Source: an uncultured Spirochaetaceae bacterium
Lineage (GTDB): Bacteria; Spirochaetota; Spirochaetia; Treponematales; Treponemataceae
NCBI GenBank assembly: GCA_902796985.1
Contig: CADBRC010000370.1
Coordinates: 1 to 6,323, forward strand
Direction of reading: 5' to 3'
Length of the DNA stretch: 6,323 nucleotides
Shown in pieces: positions 1 through 6,323 of this stretch. Positions within the stretch are counted from its first letter, which is position 1; the number at the start of each line of letters is the position of its first letter. The notes beneath the pieces were generated by a model. It was not told where the DNA came from. It did no database searches and saw only the letters and a program-made list of their open reading frames with translations. A program made the position numbers and the translations under genes.

Positions 1-243
1 GTCCGTGCTGCCGGTGAAAATCACACAATCTTTGAATACGATATCTGCTCCCTCTACGGAAAGAGCTGCATTCCCCGCAAATGTCAGACAGCCCCGGCCT
101 GCCTCCACGACACAGGCTTTTGTCAGCACGATGTCCGAGCGGACAATGACATTCCCCTCTATGTGCACGGTAAGTCCTTCGTTTGAATTAACAGCAAGTG
201 CTGCCCTCTCAAAGCTCGTGAAGGGAGCTTCCGAACTGCCGTT
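1..243 (-). other. Start of a putative right-handed beta-helix domain
   Basis: Residues about 471-551 of the exported protein begin with GSSEAPFTSFERAALAV, which matches the 'G-S-x-x-x-P-F-x-S-hydrophobic-x-x-A' entry seen in pectin-lyase-fold and DUF1565-like beta-helices. It is followed by short repeated strands such as LTVHIEGNVIV, CVVEAGRGCLTFAG and ALSVEGADIVFKDC. The domain continues past the left edge, so its length and any active site cannot be judged. Confidence 0.5.
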
Positions 244-1653
244 CCCTTCCGGGGAATCAGGGGGGGATACAGAATCAGGGGCTTTCACGTACACGTTCCT
301 GCCGTCCACAATCACCGTGGTCTCCTGCTTTTCTCCGGCGTTCCCGGCTGCATCCACAGCGTATGCAGAGACAGTATATGTCACAGAAGCATTCCCGGCC
401 GCAGGGAGGAACAGGCTGTTCCCGTCAAGCGGTCCGTAACCGCCATCCCCGGAATACGAACAGAAGATTCTCGTGCCCGGTTCGCCCTCCACACGGACTT
501 CCCTTCCGTCGGAAAAGTCAAGCCCGGTCAGCTTCGCAGGTTTGATTTCAGGCGGACGGGGTGGCAGCCGGTCTACGCGGTAGGGCGCTGAAAGGTCCCC
601 CTGATATACCCCATCCAGATACACGCCGCAGGTAAAATTCCCGGCGATGTCCTCCCCGGGGAAGGCATCCAGAACGAGAGACTTATGCAAGCCCACCGCA
701 GGAGGCATACCGGAGGGGGATTCCGTCCTGCCGAGTCTGTAACCTGCAAGGTAAGGACTCTCCGGCCCAAGCGAGAAAAGACAGCTTCCGTCCGGTCTTG
801 CAGCACATGCAAGGGATGGCCGAGGATACAGGACCATGCTTTCCGCCTTTCCGTCATCGGCAGCCCCTGCCAGCTTCCAGAAAAGAACATGGGTCTCGCT
901 CCGGTCAACCCGCAGGACGGAAGGTTTGCCCTGCCAGGGGCCATCATCAATCTTCAGCACATACGAGGCATCAAGCGGGATGACAGTCTCCCAGTCTGAG
1001 AACCGAAAGGGCATCAGCCTGGACTCATCCCGTTCCTCTCTGGCCGGGACCGTCCTGACAAGAAAACGGAAGAAAGACGTTCCGTCCGTCACGATGAAGG
1101 GAACAAAGCGGACTATGTTGTTTCCTTCCCCGAGCGAAAGCAGGCCGCCTTTGAAAAAGCGGATGCCAGAGGAGGAAATATCGCTTGCCGTCGTGTAACT
1201 GAAAGCTTCCGGAATAGAAAAGACGCTGCCCGCCGTATACTTGCGCACGGGATTCACGGAGATGGCGAGGATGAATTTCTTCTGCGCCTCGGTCCATTTA
1301 CCAGCCGGATCCAGCTGGGAGTATCTCTTGACGCTGTAGTCTACGCCATAGTCATAACGCCGTCCCGTCCTGTCCACGGCGGTAATTTTCAGGTGCACGT
1401 CCCCCTCCTGATCTATCAGAGAGGGACCGTCATATGCGAATCCAAAAAGCAGGGGATCAGAGCCGGAGACGGAATAGTATACCTCCCACCCGTCCGGTGC
1501 GTTGACGACGAGCGGCTGCCTGTTTCCCCAGCTGCCGGGGATGGGGCTTATTATGTCCAGAGGGGCAGCATCCGAAGCCTGACACAGAGCAACGGGCACG
1601 CCCCAAAAGGCAAAGAGGAATACCGCCAGAAGCCTACGGAATGCTGCCCCCAT
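1..1653 (-). CDS. Exported beta-rich protein with CHB_HEX_C-like and beta-helix regions, 3' end outside window
   Basis: One uninterrupted frame of 551 codons runs from ATG at 1653 to the left edge with no stop, so the C-terminus is missing. The start is firm: the in-frame TAA at 1659-1657 lies one codon upstream, and the next in-frame ATG is codon 214. Residues 1-28 look like a signal peptide (Arg6-Arg7, then a hydrophobic run ending VALCQA), so the product is probably exported. Residues about 36-97 resemble the chitobiase C-terminal-type beta domain common in surface proteins (PIPGSWGNRQP, VYYSVSGSDP, ITAVDRTG). A second similar module at about 365-450 contains YAVDAAGNAGE. From about residue 470 the sequence GSSEAPFTSFERAALAV followed by alternating hydrophobic strands looks like the start of a right-handed parallel beta-helix. 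No catalytic motif is visible. The gene lies 9 bases after the phosphoribosyltransferase stop with no clear Shine-Dalgarno, suggesting translational coupling. Molecular function is unknown; the domain assignments are by eye. Confidence 0.9.
   Translation of the reverse strand, partial: MGAAFRRLLAVFLFAFWGVPVALCQASDAAPLDIISPIPGSWGNRQPLVVNAPDGWEVYYSVSGSDPLLFGFAYDGPSLIDQEGDVHLKITAVDRTGRRYDYGVDYSVKRYSQLDPAGKWTEAQKKFILAISVNPVRKYTAGSVFSIPEAFSYTTASDISSSGIRFFKGGLLSLGEGNNIVRFVPFIVTDGTSFFRFLVRTVPAREERDESRLMPFRFSDWETVIPLDASYVLKIDDGPWQGKPSVLRVDRSETHVLFWKLAGAADDGKAESMVLYPRPSLACAARPDGSCLFSLGPESPYLAGYRLGRTESPSGMPPAVGLHKSLVLDAFPGEDIAGNFTCGVYLDGVYQGDLSAPYRVDRLPPRPPEIKPAKLTGLDFSDGREVRVEGEPGTRIFCSYSGDGGYGPLDGNSLFLPAAGNASVTYTVSAYAVDAAGNAGEKQETTVIVDGRNVYVKAPDSVSPPDSPEGNGSSEAPFTSFERAALAVNSNEGLTVHIEGNVIVRSDIVLTKACVVEAGRGCLTFAGNAALSVEGADIVFKDCVIFTGSTD
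1570..1653 (-). other. Probable signal peptide of the exported protein
   Basis: Codons 1-28 encode a short n-region with Arg6 and Arg7, a hydrophobic core rich in Leu, Val, Phe and Ala (about residues 8-23), then VALCQASDA. Signal peptidase I could cut after CQA or SDA. Cys24 lies where a lipobox Cys might be, but Leu at -1 is a poor fit to the usual Ala/Gly/Ser, although spirochaetal lipoboxes are loose. Export is well supported; the choice between lipoprotein and type I cleavage is open. Confidence 0.7.
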
Positions 1654-1662
1654 CGGTTAAAG

Positions 1663-2271
1663 TCAGCCGGGGAAAATCTCGGAGAGGACTTCGCGGAGCT
1701 CGGGATAGGGCTTGTAGTAATGCTCTTCAAGCTCCTCCTGCGTCAGGCCGACCATCTCGTGGCTGCAGTAGTTAATCCAGGTATTGTTGTCGGGCTGGTC
1801 TATGACGAACTTGCGGCACCAGTAGTCCGGCTGGATGGGAAGCTGCTCCTCTTTGTAGGCATATATCTTGTAATCGTGCACGACGACCTTGATGTTCTCG
1901 CGCGGAACCCCCTTCTCCAAGAGAATGCCGACAAGGTAGTTCAGCGTGCGTCCCGAGTCATAGATGTCATCGACGAGCATTATCTTGTCGCCGGGACGGA
2001 GGTAATCCGGGGAGTATGTCCATCCGTCAATCCTGACAGCGTTCTGAATCTTGACGTTGCTGTAGCTGCGGGCAACGACGGCGGCATAAAGGATGGGCTT
2101 GTGCTCCTTCATCGCGACCTTGTAGTATTCGCTGATGACGTTCGCCATATACGCACCGCCCCTGAGCGAGGCATAGATGATATCCGGCACAAAGCCGTCC
2201 TGCTTGCAAATCCTGTGGGCAATCTTCAGGGCATCATTCCTGACCATCTCGTACTGCAAGAATTCTTTCAT
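1663..2271 (-). CDS. Purine-type phosphoribosyltransferase (type I PRTase fold)
   Basis: A 202-residue protein of the type I phosphoribosyltransferase fold, which transfers the phosphoribosyl group of PRPP to a base. The PRPP-binding signature IMLVDDIYDSGRTL is at residues 97-110, with the paired acidic residues Asp101-Asp102 and the following Ser/Gly/Thr loop. The upstream loop ASLRGG is at 34-39. TWINYC at 164-169 lies where xanthine/hypoxanthine-type enzymes have a Trp-containing hood motif (often WxxxPW), which suggests a purine base; the usual second Pro-Trp is absent. Length fits the soluble, cytoplasmic xanthine/hypoxanthine-like group (COG2236/Gpt-type), but exact base specificity cannot be read from the sequence. 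A strong AGGAGG overlaps the clpC stop and sits 5 bases before this ATG. It appears to be part of the clpC operon, where a salvage-type enzyme is not functionally expected. A regulatory PRTase is a less likely alternative. Confidence 0.9.
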   Translation of the reverse strand: MKEFLQYEMVRNDALKIAHRICKQDGFVPDIIYASLRGGAYMANVISEYYKVAMKEHKPILYAAVVARSYSNVKIQNAVRIDGWTYSPDYLRPGDKIMLVDDIYDSGRTLNYLVGILLEKGVPRENIKVVVHDYKIYAYKEEQLPIQPDYWCRKFVIDQPDNNTWINYCSHEMVGLTQEELEEHYYKPYPELREVLSEIFPG

Positions 2272-2276
2272 GCCGT

Positions 2277-2282
2277 CCTCCT
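2277..2282 (-). promoter_or_regulatory. Shine-Dalgarno of the phosphoribosyltransferase gene, overlapping the clpC stop
   Basis: AGGAGG shares its first two bases with the TAG stop of clpC and ends 5 bases before the ATG at 2271. This is a full-consensus site at good spacing. It fixes the start and ties translation of this gene to the end of clpC. Confidence 0.85.
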
Positions 2283-4884
2283 AGTTCTCGTCCGGGGCAA
2301 CCAAAGCCAGATCCCCGCTTGTCTTTATCGTTATTACCGTCTTGGGCTTTTTGAACCTGACGGTCAGCTTATCGCCGTTGGAGTCTATCACAATCGTATC
2401 GCTGTCCCCCCGTTTCCCGCTGAGGAGCAGGGTCGCAAGCTCATCCTCTACGTCCCGCTGTATCAGGCGGCGCATGGGACGCGCCCCCATGCTGACATCA
2501 TAGCCGTGCTCCACCATATAATCGCGGGCCTTGGGCTTAAGCTGGAGGGAAAGCCCCTGTTCGGCAAGCCTGTCACGGAGCTCCTGAAGCTGTATGTCAA
2601 GAATCCTAGCAACCTGCTCTTTTCCGAGAGCATTGAACACGATTATGTCGTCAATCCTGTTGAGGAGCTCGGGCGACATTATCCTCTTGAGCTCCTCCAT
2701 CGCGTTCTCCTTCATGTCGTCATAGGGAAGGAGCCCCTCGCCGGTCGAAGAGAAGCCCATCCTGCTGTCGCTCGTAATCTGCCTGGCACCCGCATTGCTC
2801 GTCATGATTATGACCGTGTTGCGGAAACTGACCGTATGCCCAAGGTTATCGTTAAGCTCGCCTTCCTCAAGCATCTGCAAAAGCAGGTTGAAGATATCGG
2901 AGTGCGCCTTCTCAATCTCGTCCAGCAGGACAACCGAATACGGATGCTGCCTGACCTTTTCAGTCAGCATACCGCCTTCCTCATACCCGACATATCCCGG
3001 TGCCGCACCGACAAGGCGGGATGAGGTGTGCTTTTCCATAAAGTCGCTCATGTCCACGCGGATAAGGGCATCTTCTGTACCGAAGAGGAACTTCGCAAGG
3101 GCCTTTGCGAGCTGGGTCTTTCCGACACCCGTAGGCCCCAGAAAGATAAATGAACCCAAGGGGCGTTTCAGCGATGATACCCCCGCACGGCTCCGGCGGA
3201 CGGCACCGCTTATCAGATGGACTGCCTCGTTCTGCCCCACGACCTCCCGGTGCAGGGTATCCTCCATATCAAGAAGGCGCTGCGCCTCACCGGCATCAAG
3301 CTGATCGGCGGGGATATGGGTCATGTTGCTGACAATGCGGCAGATGTCCTCTTTGGTCACAACGCGACGGGTAGCAAGCTCATTGTTCTTCCACGCGATG
3401 TTGAACGCCTCAAGCCGCCGCCTCAGATCAGCAACCTTATCGCGGACCATGGCGGCATTCTCGTAATCCTGCATCTGGACCAGGGTCCGCTTTTCCTCGC
3501 TCAGGGATTCTATTGAATTCTCAAGCTCCACGAGCTCCTCGGGTCTCTTGTCTTCCATGACCTTCTTGGCGGCACCGGCCTCGTCCATTATGTCTATCGC
3601 CTTGTCCGGGAGGAACTTCTCAAAGACGTAGCGGGTGGAATACTTCACGATGAGCGGGATAACCCCATCCTCGTACTGAACATGATGGAAGTCCTCGTAT
3701 CTGCCCTTGAGCCCTTCCAGAATTTTTATCGTGTCCTCCTCGGACGGCTCCTCCACAGTGACCCGCTGGAAACGGCGGGCAAGGGCGGCATCTTTCTCTA
3801 TGTACTTGCGGAATTCTTTGGTCGTCGTTGCACCAATGACCTGTATCTCGCCCCGGCTCAAGGCAGGCTTCATCATGTTGCACGCGTCCATCGTTCCTTC
3901 CGCGCTGCCTGCGCCGATGAGGGTATGCAGCTCGTCGATGAAAAGAATCACGTCATGGGAATCCTTTACTTCCTTCATCACCCGCTTGAGACGATCCTCG
4001 AACTCGCCCCGGTACTTGGTCCCGGCAATCATCGCAGCCATATCGAGCGAGAGGATTCGTTTCTTGAGAAGTCCCTTTGGAACGTTTCCCTTGACAATGC
4101 GCTGGGCAAGGCCCTCCGCTATGGCGGTCTTGCCGACCCCGGGCTCGCCGACAAGCACGGGGTTGTTCTTGGTACGCCGGCTTAATATCTGCACGACCCG
4201 CTGAATCTCCACATCACGTCCGATCACCGGATCTGCATCGTCGCCCCGAGCTGCCTCGGTCAGGTCACGGCTGAACTGGGCCAGTATCGAATTCTTGTTG
4301 TTTGTCTTCCTCTGCTCGCTGCCGTCCGCCATCAGGGGAACGGCACCACCGGTCAGGTTCTGGAAATTGGTAGGCCGGAAGTTGTTATTGGAATCCTCGC
4401 CCTCCCCGGTTTTGGCAGATGAGGGAATCTTGCGCTCTATCTCAAGGACTTTATGACGCAGCTGCTCTATGGAAAGCTCCGCCCTGCGGAAGAACTGCTG
4501 GCATATCGAATCCTTCTCCGCAATCATTGCAAGCAGCAGGTGTTCTGTCCCGATGTAGTCGCAGCCCAGAAGCTGGGCCTCCATACCAGCCGCGTTGATT
4601 ACATCCGTCAAGCGCTTTGAGAAAGGCAGATTGTATATCTCCGTAGCAGGAATGCGGGACGGCATGCTCTGTTCGATTGACAGCTGCAAAGTCAGCACGT
4701 TTATGCGCAGGGACTTGATGACAAGATAGCCCAGCCCGTCGCCATACTTGAGCATGGCGAGCATCACGTGCTCCGGGTCCAGCTGCTCGCTGCCCAGATG
4801 GTATGCCTCGTCCGCGGCAAGAGCCATCACCAGACGCTGTGCCTTAGGCGAGAGGCTTTTGTTTCCGTTGTTTCCGTTCGCCAT
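2281..4884 (-). CDS. clpC: ATP-dependent Clp protease ATP-binding subunit ClpC
   Basis: A complete 867-residue class I Clp/Hsp100 unfoldase that should thread substrates into ClpP. Domains in order: N-domain with two Clp repeats (about 9-150); a Gly/Asn-rich linker (about 155-200); AAA+ D1 with Walker A GEPGVGKT (246-253), pore loop GTKYRG (288-293), Walker B ILFIDE (313-318) and Arg370-Arg371; the ClpC-type M domain with UVR-like coiled coil (about 445-495); AAA+ D2 with Walker A GPTGVGKT (583-590), pore loop GYVG (630-633), Walker B VVLLDE (651-656) and sensor-2 GARP (800-803). MGF at 709-711 lies in the ClpP-docking loop, which marks a protease partner rather than a ClpB disaggregase; the short M domain also argues against ClpB. 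Glu38 and Glu114 of the two PEH/TEH motifs align with the phosphoarginine-binding Glu32 and Glu106 of Bacillus ClpC. An AGGAG lies 9 bases before the ATG, 20 bases after the mcsB-like stop. The N-terminus carries a short Asn/Gly-rich extension. Confidence 0.97.
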   Translation of the reverse strand: MANGNNGNKSLSPKAQRLVMALAADEAYHLGSEQLDPEHVMLAMLKYGDGLGYLVIKSLRINVLTLQLSIEQSMPSRIPATEIYNLPFSKRLTDVINAAGMEAQLLGCDYIGTEHLLLAMIAEKDSICQQFFRRAELSIEQLRHKVLEIERKIPSSAKTGEGEDSNNNFRPTNFQNLTGGAVPLMADGSEQRKTNNKNSILAQFSRDLTEAARGDDADPVIGRDVEIQRVVQILSRRTKNNPVLVGEPGVGKTAIAEGLAQRIVKGNVPKGLLKKRILSLDMAAMIAGTKYRGEFEDRLKRVMKEVKDSHDVILFIDELHTLIGAGSAEGTMDACNMMKPALSRGEIQVIGATTTKEFRKYIEKDAALARRFQRVTVEEPSEEDTIKILEGLKGRYEDFHHVQYEDGVIPLIVKYSTRYVFEKFLPDKAIDIMDEAGAAKKVMEDKRPEELVELENSIESLSEEKRTLVQMQDYENAAMVRDKVADLRRRLEAFNIAWKNNELATRRVVTKEDICRIVSNMTHIPADQLDAGEAQRLLDMEDTLHREVVGQNEAVHLISGAVRRSRAGVSSLKRPLGSFIFLGPTGVGKTQLAKALAKFLFGTEDALIRVDMSDFMEKHTSSRLVGAAPGYVGYEEGGMLTEKVRQHPYSVVLLDEIEKAHSDIFNLLLQMLEEGELNDNLGHTVSFRNTVIIMTSNAGARQITSDSRMGFSSTGEGLLPYDDMKENAMEELKRIMSPELLNRIDDIIVFNALGKEQVARILDIQLQELRDRLAEQGLSLQLKPKARDYMVEHGYDVSMGARPMRRLIQRDVEDELATLLLSGKRGDSDTIVIDSNGDKLTVRFKKPKTVITIKTSGDLALVAPDEN
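4861..4878 (-). repeat. Tandem 9-base duplication at the clpC N-terminus
   Basis: GTTTCCGTT (plus strand) occurs twice in direct succession and encodes the repeated Asn-Gly-Asn in [10 protein letters not shown]. It precedes the folded N-domain, so it is probably a disordered leader of no functional weight. It could be a slippage product. Confidence 0.5.
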
Positions 4885-4893
4885 GTTCAGAAT

Positions 4894-4898
4894 CTCCT
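4894..4898 (-). promoter_or_regulatory. Shine-Dalgarno of clpC
   Basis: AGGAG lies 9 bases before the clpC ATG, within the 20-base gap after the mcsB-like stop codon. It supports the ATG at 4884 as the start. The gap is too small to hold a separate promoter or terminator. Confidence 0.75.
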
Positions 4899-4904
4899 AT
4901 TTGA

Positions 4905-6026
4905 CTACTCGATGTTACTGAAAGCTTCCTGGAGGATGATGGCCCTGAGCCGCTCCTCCTCCTTGTTCTTTTTCCCTTCCACGTCCGCCTCGAACGTGAA
5001 GTTCCCGTTTTTCAGGACATACTCCAGATGTCCTTCCTGTATGCGGAAAAGCAGGGCGTACAGCTCGCTCTCCTCCACCCCGGAGGCAAGCTTCATGTCC
5101 AGCCCCCACTTAACTCCGCTCACTATGTCTATTCCCTCGCGGAGGGAAATGAATATGCTTGACTTGGCAAGAGCAAGCGACCTGTACAGACAGTTGCGCA
5201 CTTCGCTCTCCATCGTCTTGCCGCACTCCTCGCGCGCAAGATGCTCCAGCTCGGCTATCTTCTTGGCAGCGGCGACAATCGACGCAATCTGGTCATACTC
5301 CGAACCGGTCTGGCAGTCAACCGTATAGATGTCGTAGTAAGAACCGAGGGAAGTACCGCTTCCCCCGTTACCGCTGACCGCCCCTCCGGTACCCGCCCCG
5401 TAAGAGGCACGGAAGGCGACATTGGAAGAGCTGAGAGCCTGTATGGCACCGCGGATTCTCCCCAGCATGGAAAGCGAGGGCAGATGGACGCGGACTGACA
5501 GGCGCATTCCGCTCCCTGCATCCATGACGGAGGAAGTCAGAAAGCCGTAGTCATAGCTCGCCGCGAACTGAATCCGTTTCTGGAGCTGCTTGTCAACGGC
5601 ACGTCCCTCCTCCACGGCCTTGTCAAAGTCAAGCCCGGCTGCAAAGGACGCGATGTGCAGGTGATCCTGAACGTTGACGGTACATGAGAGCCTTCCGTCC
5701 TTGCGGAGAATGACCTCCTGGTCTTCGACCTTGCCGGCGGATGATGCTGCCCCGCTCAGGATGCCCCGTTCGTCCAGCACCTTGCTTCCCAAACTGTCCA
5801 GATCCTTGACGCAGATGGCCTGAAAGTCATCGGCATTGTCCAGATGATTGAACGCATCGGTGACGATGGACTGTATCCGCTCCCCGTCGTTACCCCGGAG
5901 CCGTGCAGGAAAGGGGAAGTTCGCAAGGTTCCGGGCAAGGCGGATGCGGCTTGAGAGGATGACGTCGTTCTCCGCCCCTGCGTCCGCGTACCAGGCTCCC
6001 TGTTCCGCAGTCAAACTGTCGCTCAT
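4905..6026 (-). CDS. mcsB: McsB-like guanidino-kinase homologue, probable pseudokinase
   Basis: A 373-residue member of the ATP:guanido phosphotransferase family, close in length to Bacillus McsB (about 363). Homology is clear from VILSSRIRLARNL (22-34), GFLTSS then GSGMRLSVRVHLPSL (161-185), FRASYG (205-210), YYDIY (230-234), and LYRSL with WGLDM near the C-terminus, which align in order with McsB. Known McsB phosphorylates protein arginines for ClpCP. Here the catalytic positions differ: NEEDHxR reads NVQDHLH (118-124), losing both Glu and one Arg; the active-site Cys position is Ser166; the following Asn is Asp169; and the Glu of YGEGS is Ala211. Four nucleotide-binding Arg positions remain (27, 29, 175, 206). 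No RDxxRA motif is visible at the C-terminus. A Gly/Ser-rich insert occupies about 210-228. The start overlaps the mcsA-like stop by four bases (ATGA) with a strong AGGAGG. The frame is open throughout, so this is not gene decay. I infer a pseudokinase or adaptor role; altered chemistry is possible. Confidence 0.88.
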   Translation of the reverse strand: MSDSLTAEQGAWYADAGAENDVILSSRIRLARNLANFPFPARLRGNDGERIQSIVTDAFNHLDNADDFQAICVKDLDSLGSKVLDERGILSGAASSAGKVEDQEVILRKDGRLSCTVNVQDHLHIASFAAGLDFDKAVEEGRAVDKQLQKRIQFAASYDYGFLTSSVMDAGSGMRLSVRVHLPSLSMLGRIRGAIQALSSSNVAFRASYGAGTGGAVSGNGGSGTSLGSYYDIYTVDCQTGSEYDQIASIVAAAKKIAELEHLAREECGKTMESEVRNCLYRSLALAKSSIFISLREGIDIVSGVKWGLDMKLASGVEESELYALLFRIQEGHLEYVLKNGNFTFEADVEGKKNKEEERLRAIILQEAFSNIE

Positions 6027-6322
6027 TCTTCCTCCTCTCCGTCCGCGACCGAAGTTTTCTCCAGCGCCTTCAGGTAGTCGCGGTACATTGCGGCTTTCTC
6101 ATACTCCTCGTTCTCAATCGCCTTGGAAAGCTTATCCTGAAGGATAACCCTGTCATTCAGCACCGACCTCATGTTGGCGAGCCGCTCCGGCATGCTGCCC
6201 GTATAGACTCCCTTGATTCCTTTGCCCATGATGTACTTGCGTATGTCGTCTTTAAAAATCGCATAGCATTCGGGACAGCCGACCATCCCCTTTTTGCGTA
6301 GCTCTCCGACGCTCAGCCCGCA
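6023..6322 (-). CDS. mcsA: McsA-like zinc-finger/UVR-motif protein, 5' end outside window
   Basis: The C-terminal 99 codons of an McsA-like protein; the true start lies beyond the right edge. The frame stays open to position 6322, so the ATG at 6286 is internal, not the start. The visible part begins with CGLSVGELRKKG, the second half of a CxxCG zinc motif, followed by GCPECY, the second CxxC. The order CGxx-(F/L)RxxG-GCxECY is typical of McsA. A UVR-type helical pair follows (residues IENEEYEKAAMYRDYLKAL), and the tail is acidic (DGEEEE). In the known system McsA binds zinc, activates McsB and contacts ClpC. The last codons double as the ribosome-binding site of the next gene, and the TGA overlaps its ATG. 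Any N-terminal zinc finger is outside the window. Simple UVR-domain proteins are an alternative, but the neighbours favour McsA. Confidence 0.88.
   Translation of the reverse strand, partial: CGLSVGELRKKGMVGCPECYAIFKDDIRKYIMGKGIKGVYTGSMPERLANMRSVLNDRVILQDKLSKAIENEEYEKAAMYRDYLKALEKTSVADGEEEE
6031..6036 (-). promoter_or_regulatory. Shine-Dalgarno of the mcsB-like gene, inside the mcsA-like coding end
   Basis: AGGAGG lies 4 bases before the ATG at 6026. It is part of the codons for the poly-Glu tail of the McsA-like protein, and stop and start overlap as ATGA. This fixes the start of the mcsB-like gene and indicates translational coupling, fitting proteins made together as partners. Confidence 0.85.
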
Positions 6323-6323
6323 C

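Noticed and set aside
573..1297. Minus-strand ORFs at 573-950 and 1025-1297 as separate small genes or as evidence of a frameshifted pseudogene
   Set aside because: The main frame from 1653 is open through the whole region without interruption, so no frameshift is needed and these lie in a different frame.
1393..3024. A 543-codon open frame on the plus strand
   Set aside because: It lies antisense across the exported-protein, phosphoribosyltransferase and clpC genes, crosses two real gene boundaries, and its translation shows no recognisable motif. It is best explained as a shadow of GC-rich minus-strand codons.
2281..4884. ClpB or ClpA instead of ClpC
   Set aside because: The middle domain is the short UVR-like type rather than the long ClpB coiled coil, the MGF ClpP-docking loop is present, and the gene sits with mcsA- and mcsB-like genes.
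4905..6026. Sequencing error or gene decay as the reason for the missing McsB catalytic residues
   Set aside because: The frame is intact over 373 codons, the substitutions are at separate sites, and sequence between and after them still aligns with the family. Scattered errors would not spare the frame and the Arg residues.
6023..6286. ATG at 6286 as the true start of an 87-residue protein
   Set aside because: The frame continues upstream to the edge and encodes the first half of the McsA zinc motif (CGLSVGELRKKG), so the ATG is internal.

Overview
The window is one tightly packed block of five genes, all on the minus strand and read from the right edge to the left: mcsA-like (cut off at its 5' end by the right edge), a divergent mcsB-like gene, clpC, a purine-type phosphoribosyltransferase gene, and a gene for a large exported protein (cut off at its 3' end by the left edge). 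Junctions are -4, +20, +9 and +9 bases, so there is no gap long enough for an internal promoter or terminator. The simplest reading is a single operon whose promoter lies to the right of the window. No stretch over 300 bases lacks a gene, and I see no RNA genes, mobile elements or CRISPR arrays.

The DNA is moderately GC-rich and evenly so, with similar codon use in all five genes. The order mcsA-mcsB-clpC is the core of the protein-arginine-phosphorylation/ClpCP quality-control module best known in Firmicutes. No ctsR is visible in the window. The very divergent McsB, and the exported beta-rich protein with chitobiase-C-terminal-like and beta-helix character at the end, make me lean towards a treponeme-like spirochaete rather than a Bacillus-type host. 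This is an inference at modest confidence.

How the genes may work together: in the known system McsA (zinc-binding, UVR motif) activates McsB, McsB phosphorylates arginines, and the ClpC N-domain recognises phosphoarginine and feeds the marked protein to ClpP. Here ClpC looks fully competent: two intact AAA+ modules, an M/UVR coiled coil, an MGF ClpP-docking loop, and Glu in both N-domain positions that bind phosphoarginine in Bacillus. The McsB-like protein, however, lacks every catalytic residue I can align (both Glu of NEEDH, the Cys before the TNxGTG-like loop, and the Glu of YGEGS) but keeps four of the five nucleotide-contacting Arg positions. It also carries a Gly/Ser-rich insert in the catalytic flexible loop. 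It is best read as a probable pseudokinase or strongly repurposed guanidino-kinase, perhaps a ClpC adaptor, and is the main point of interest.

The last gene appears broken into small pieces if only stop-terminated ORFs are considered. In fact it is one uninterrupted reading frame of 551 codons from position 1653 to position 1, with a signal peptide and no stop before the edge.
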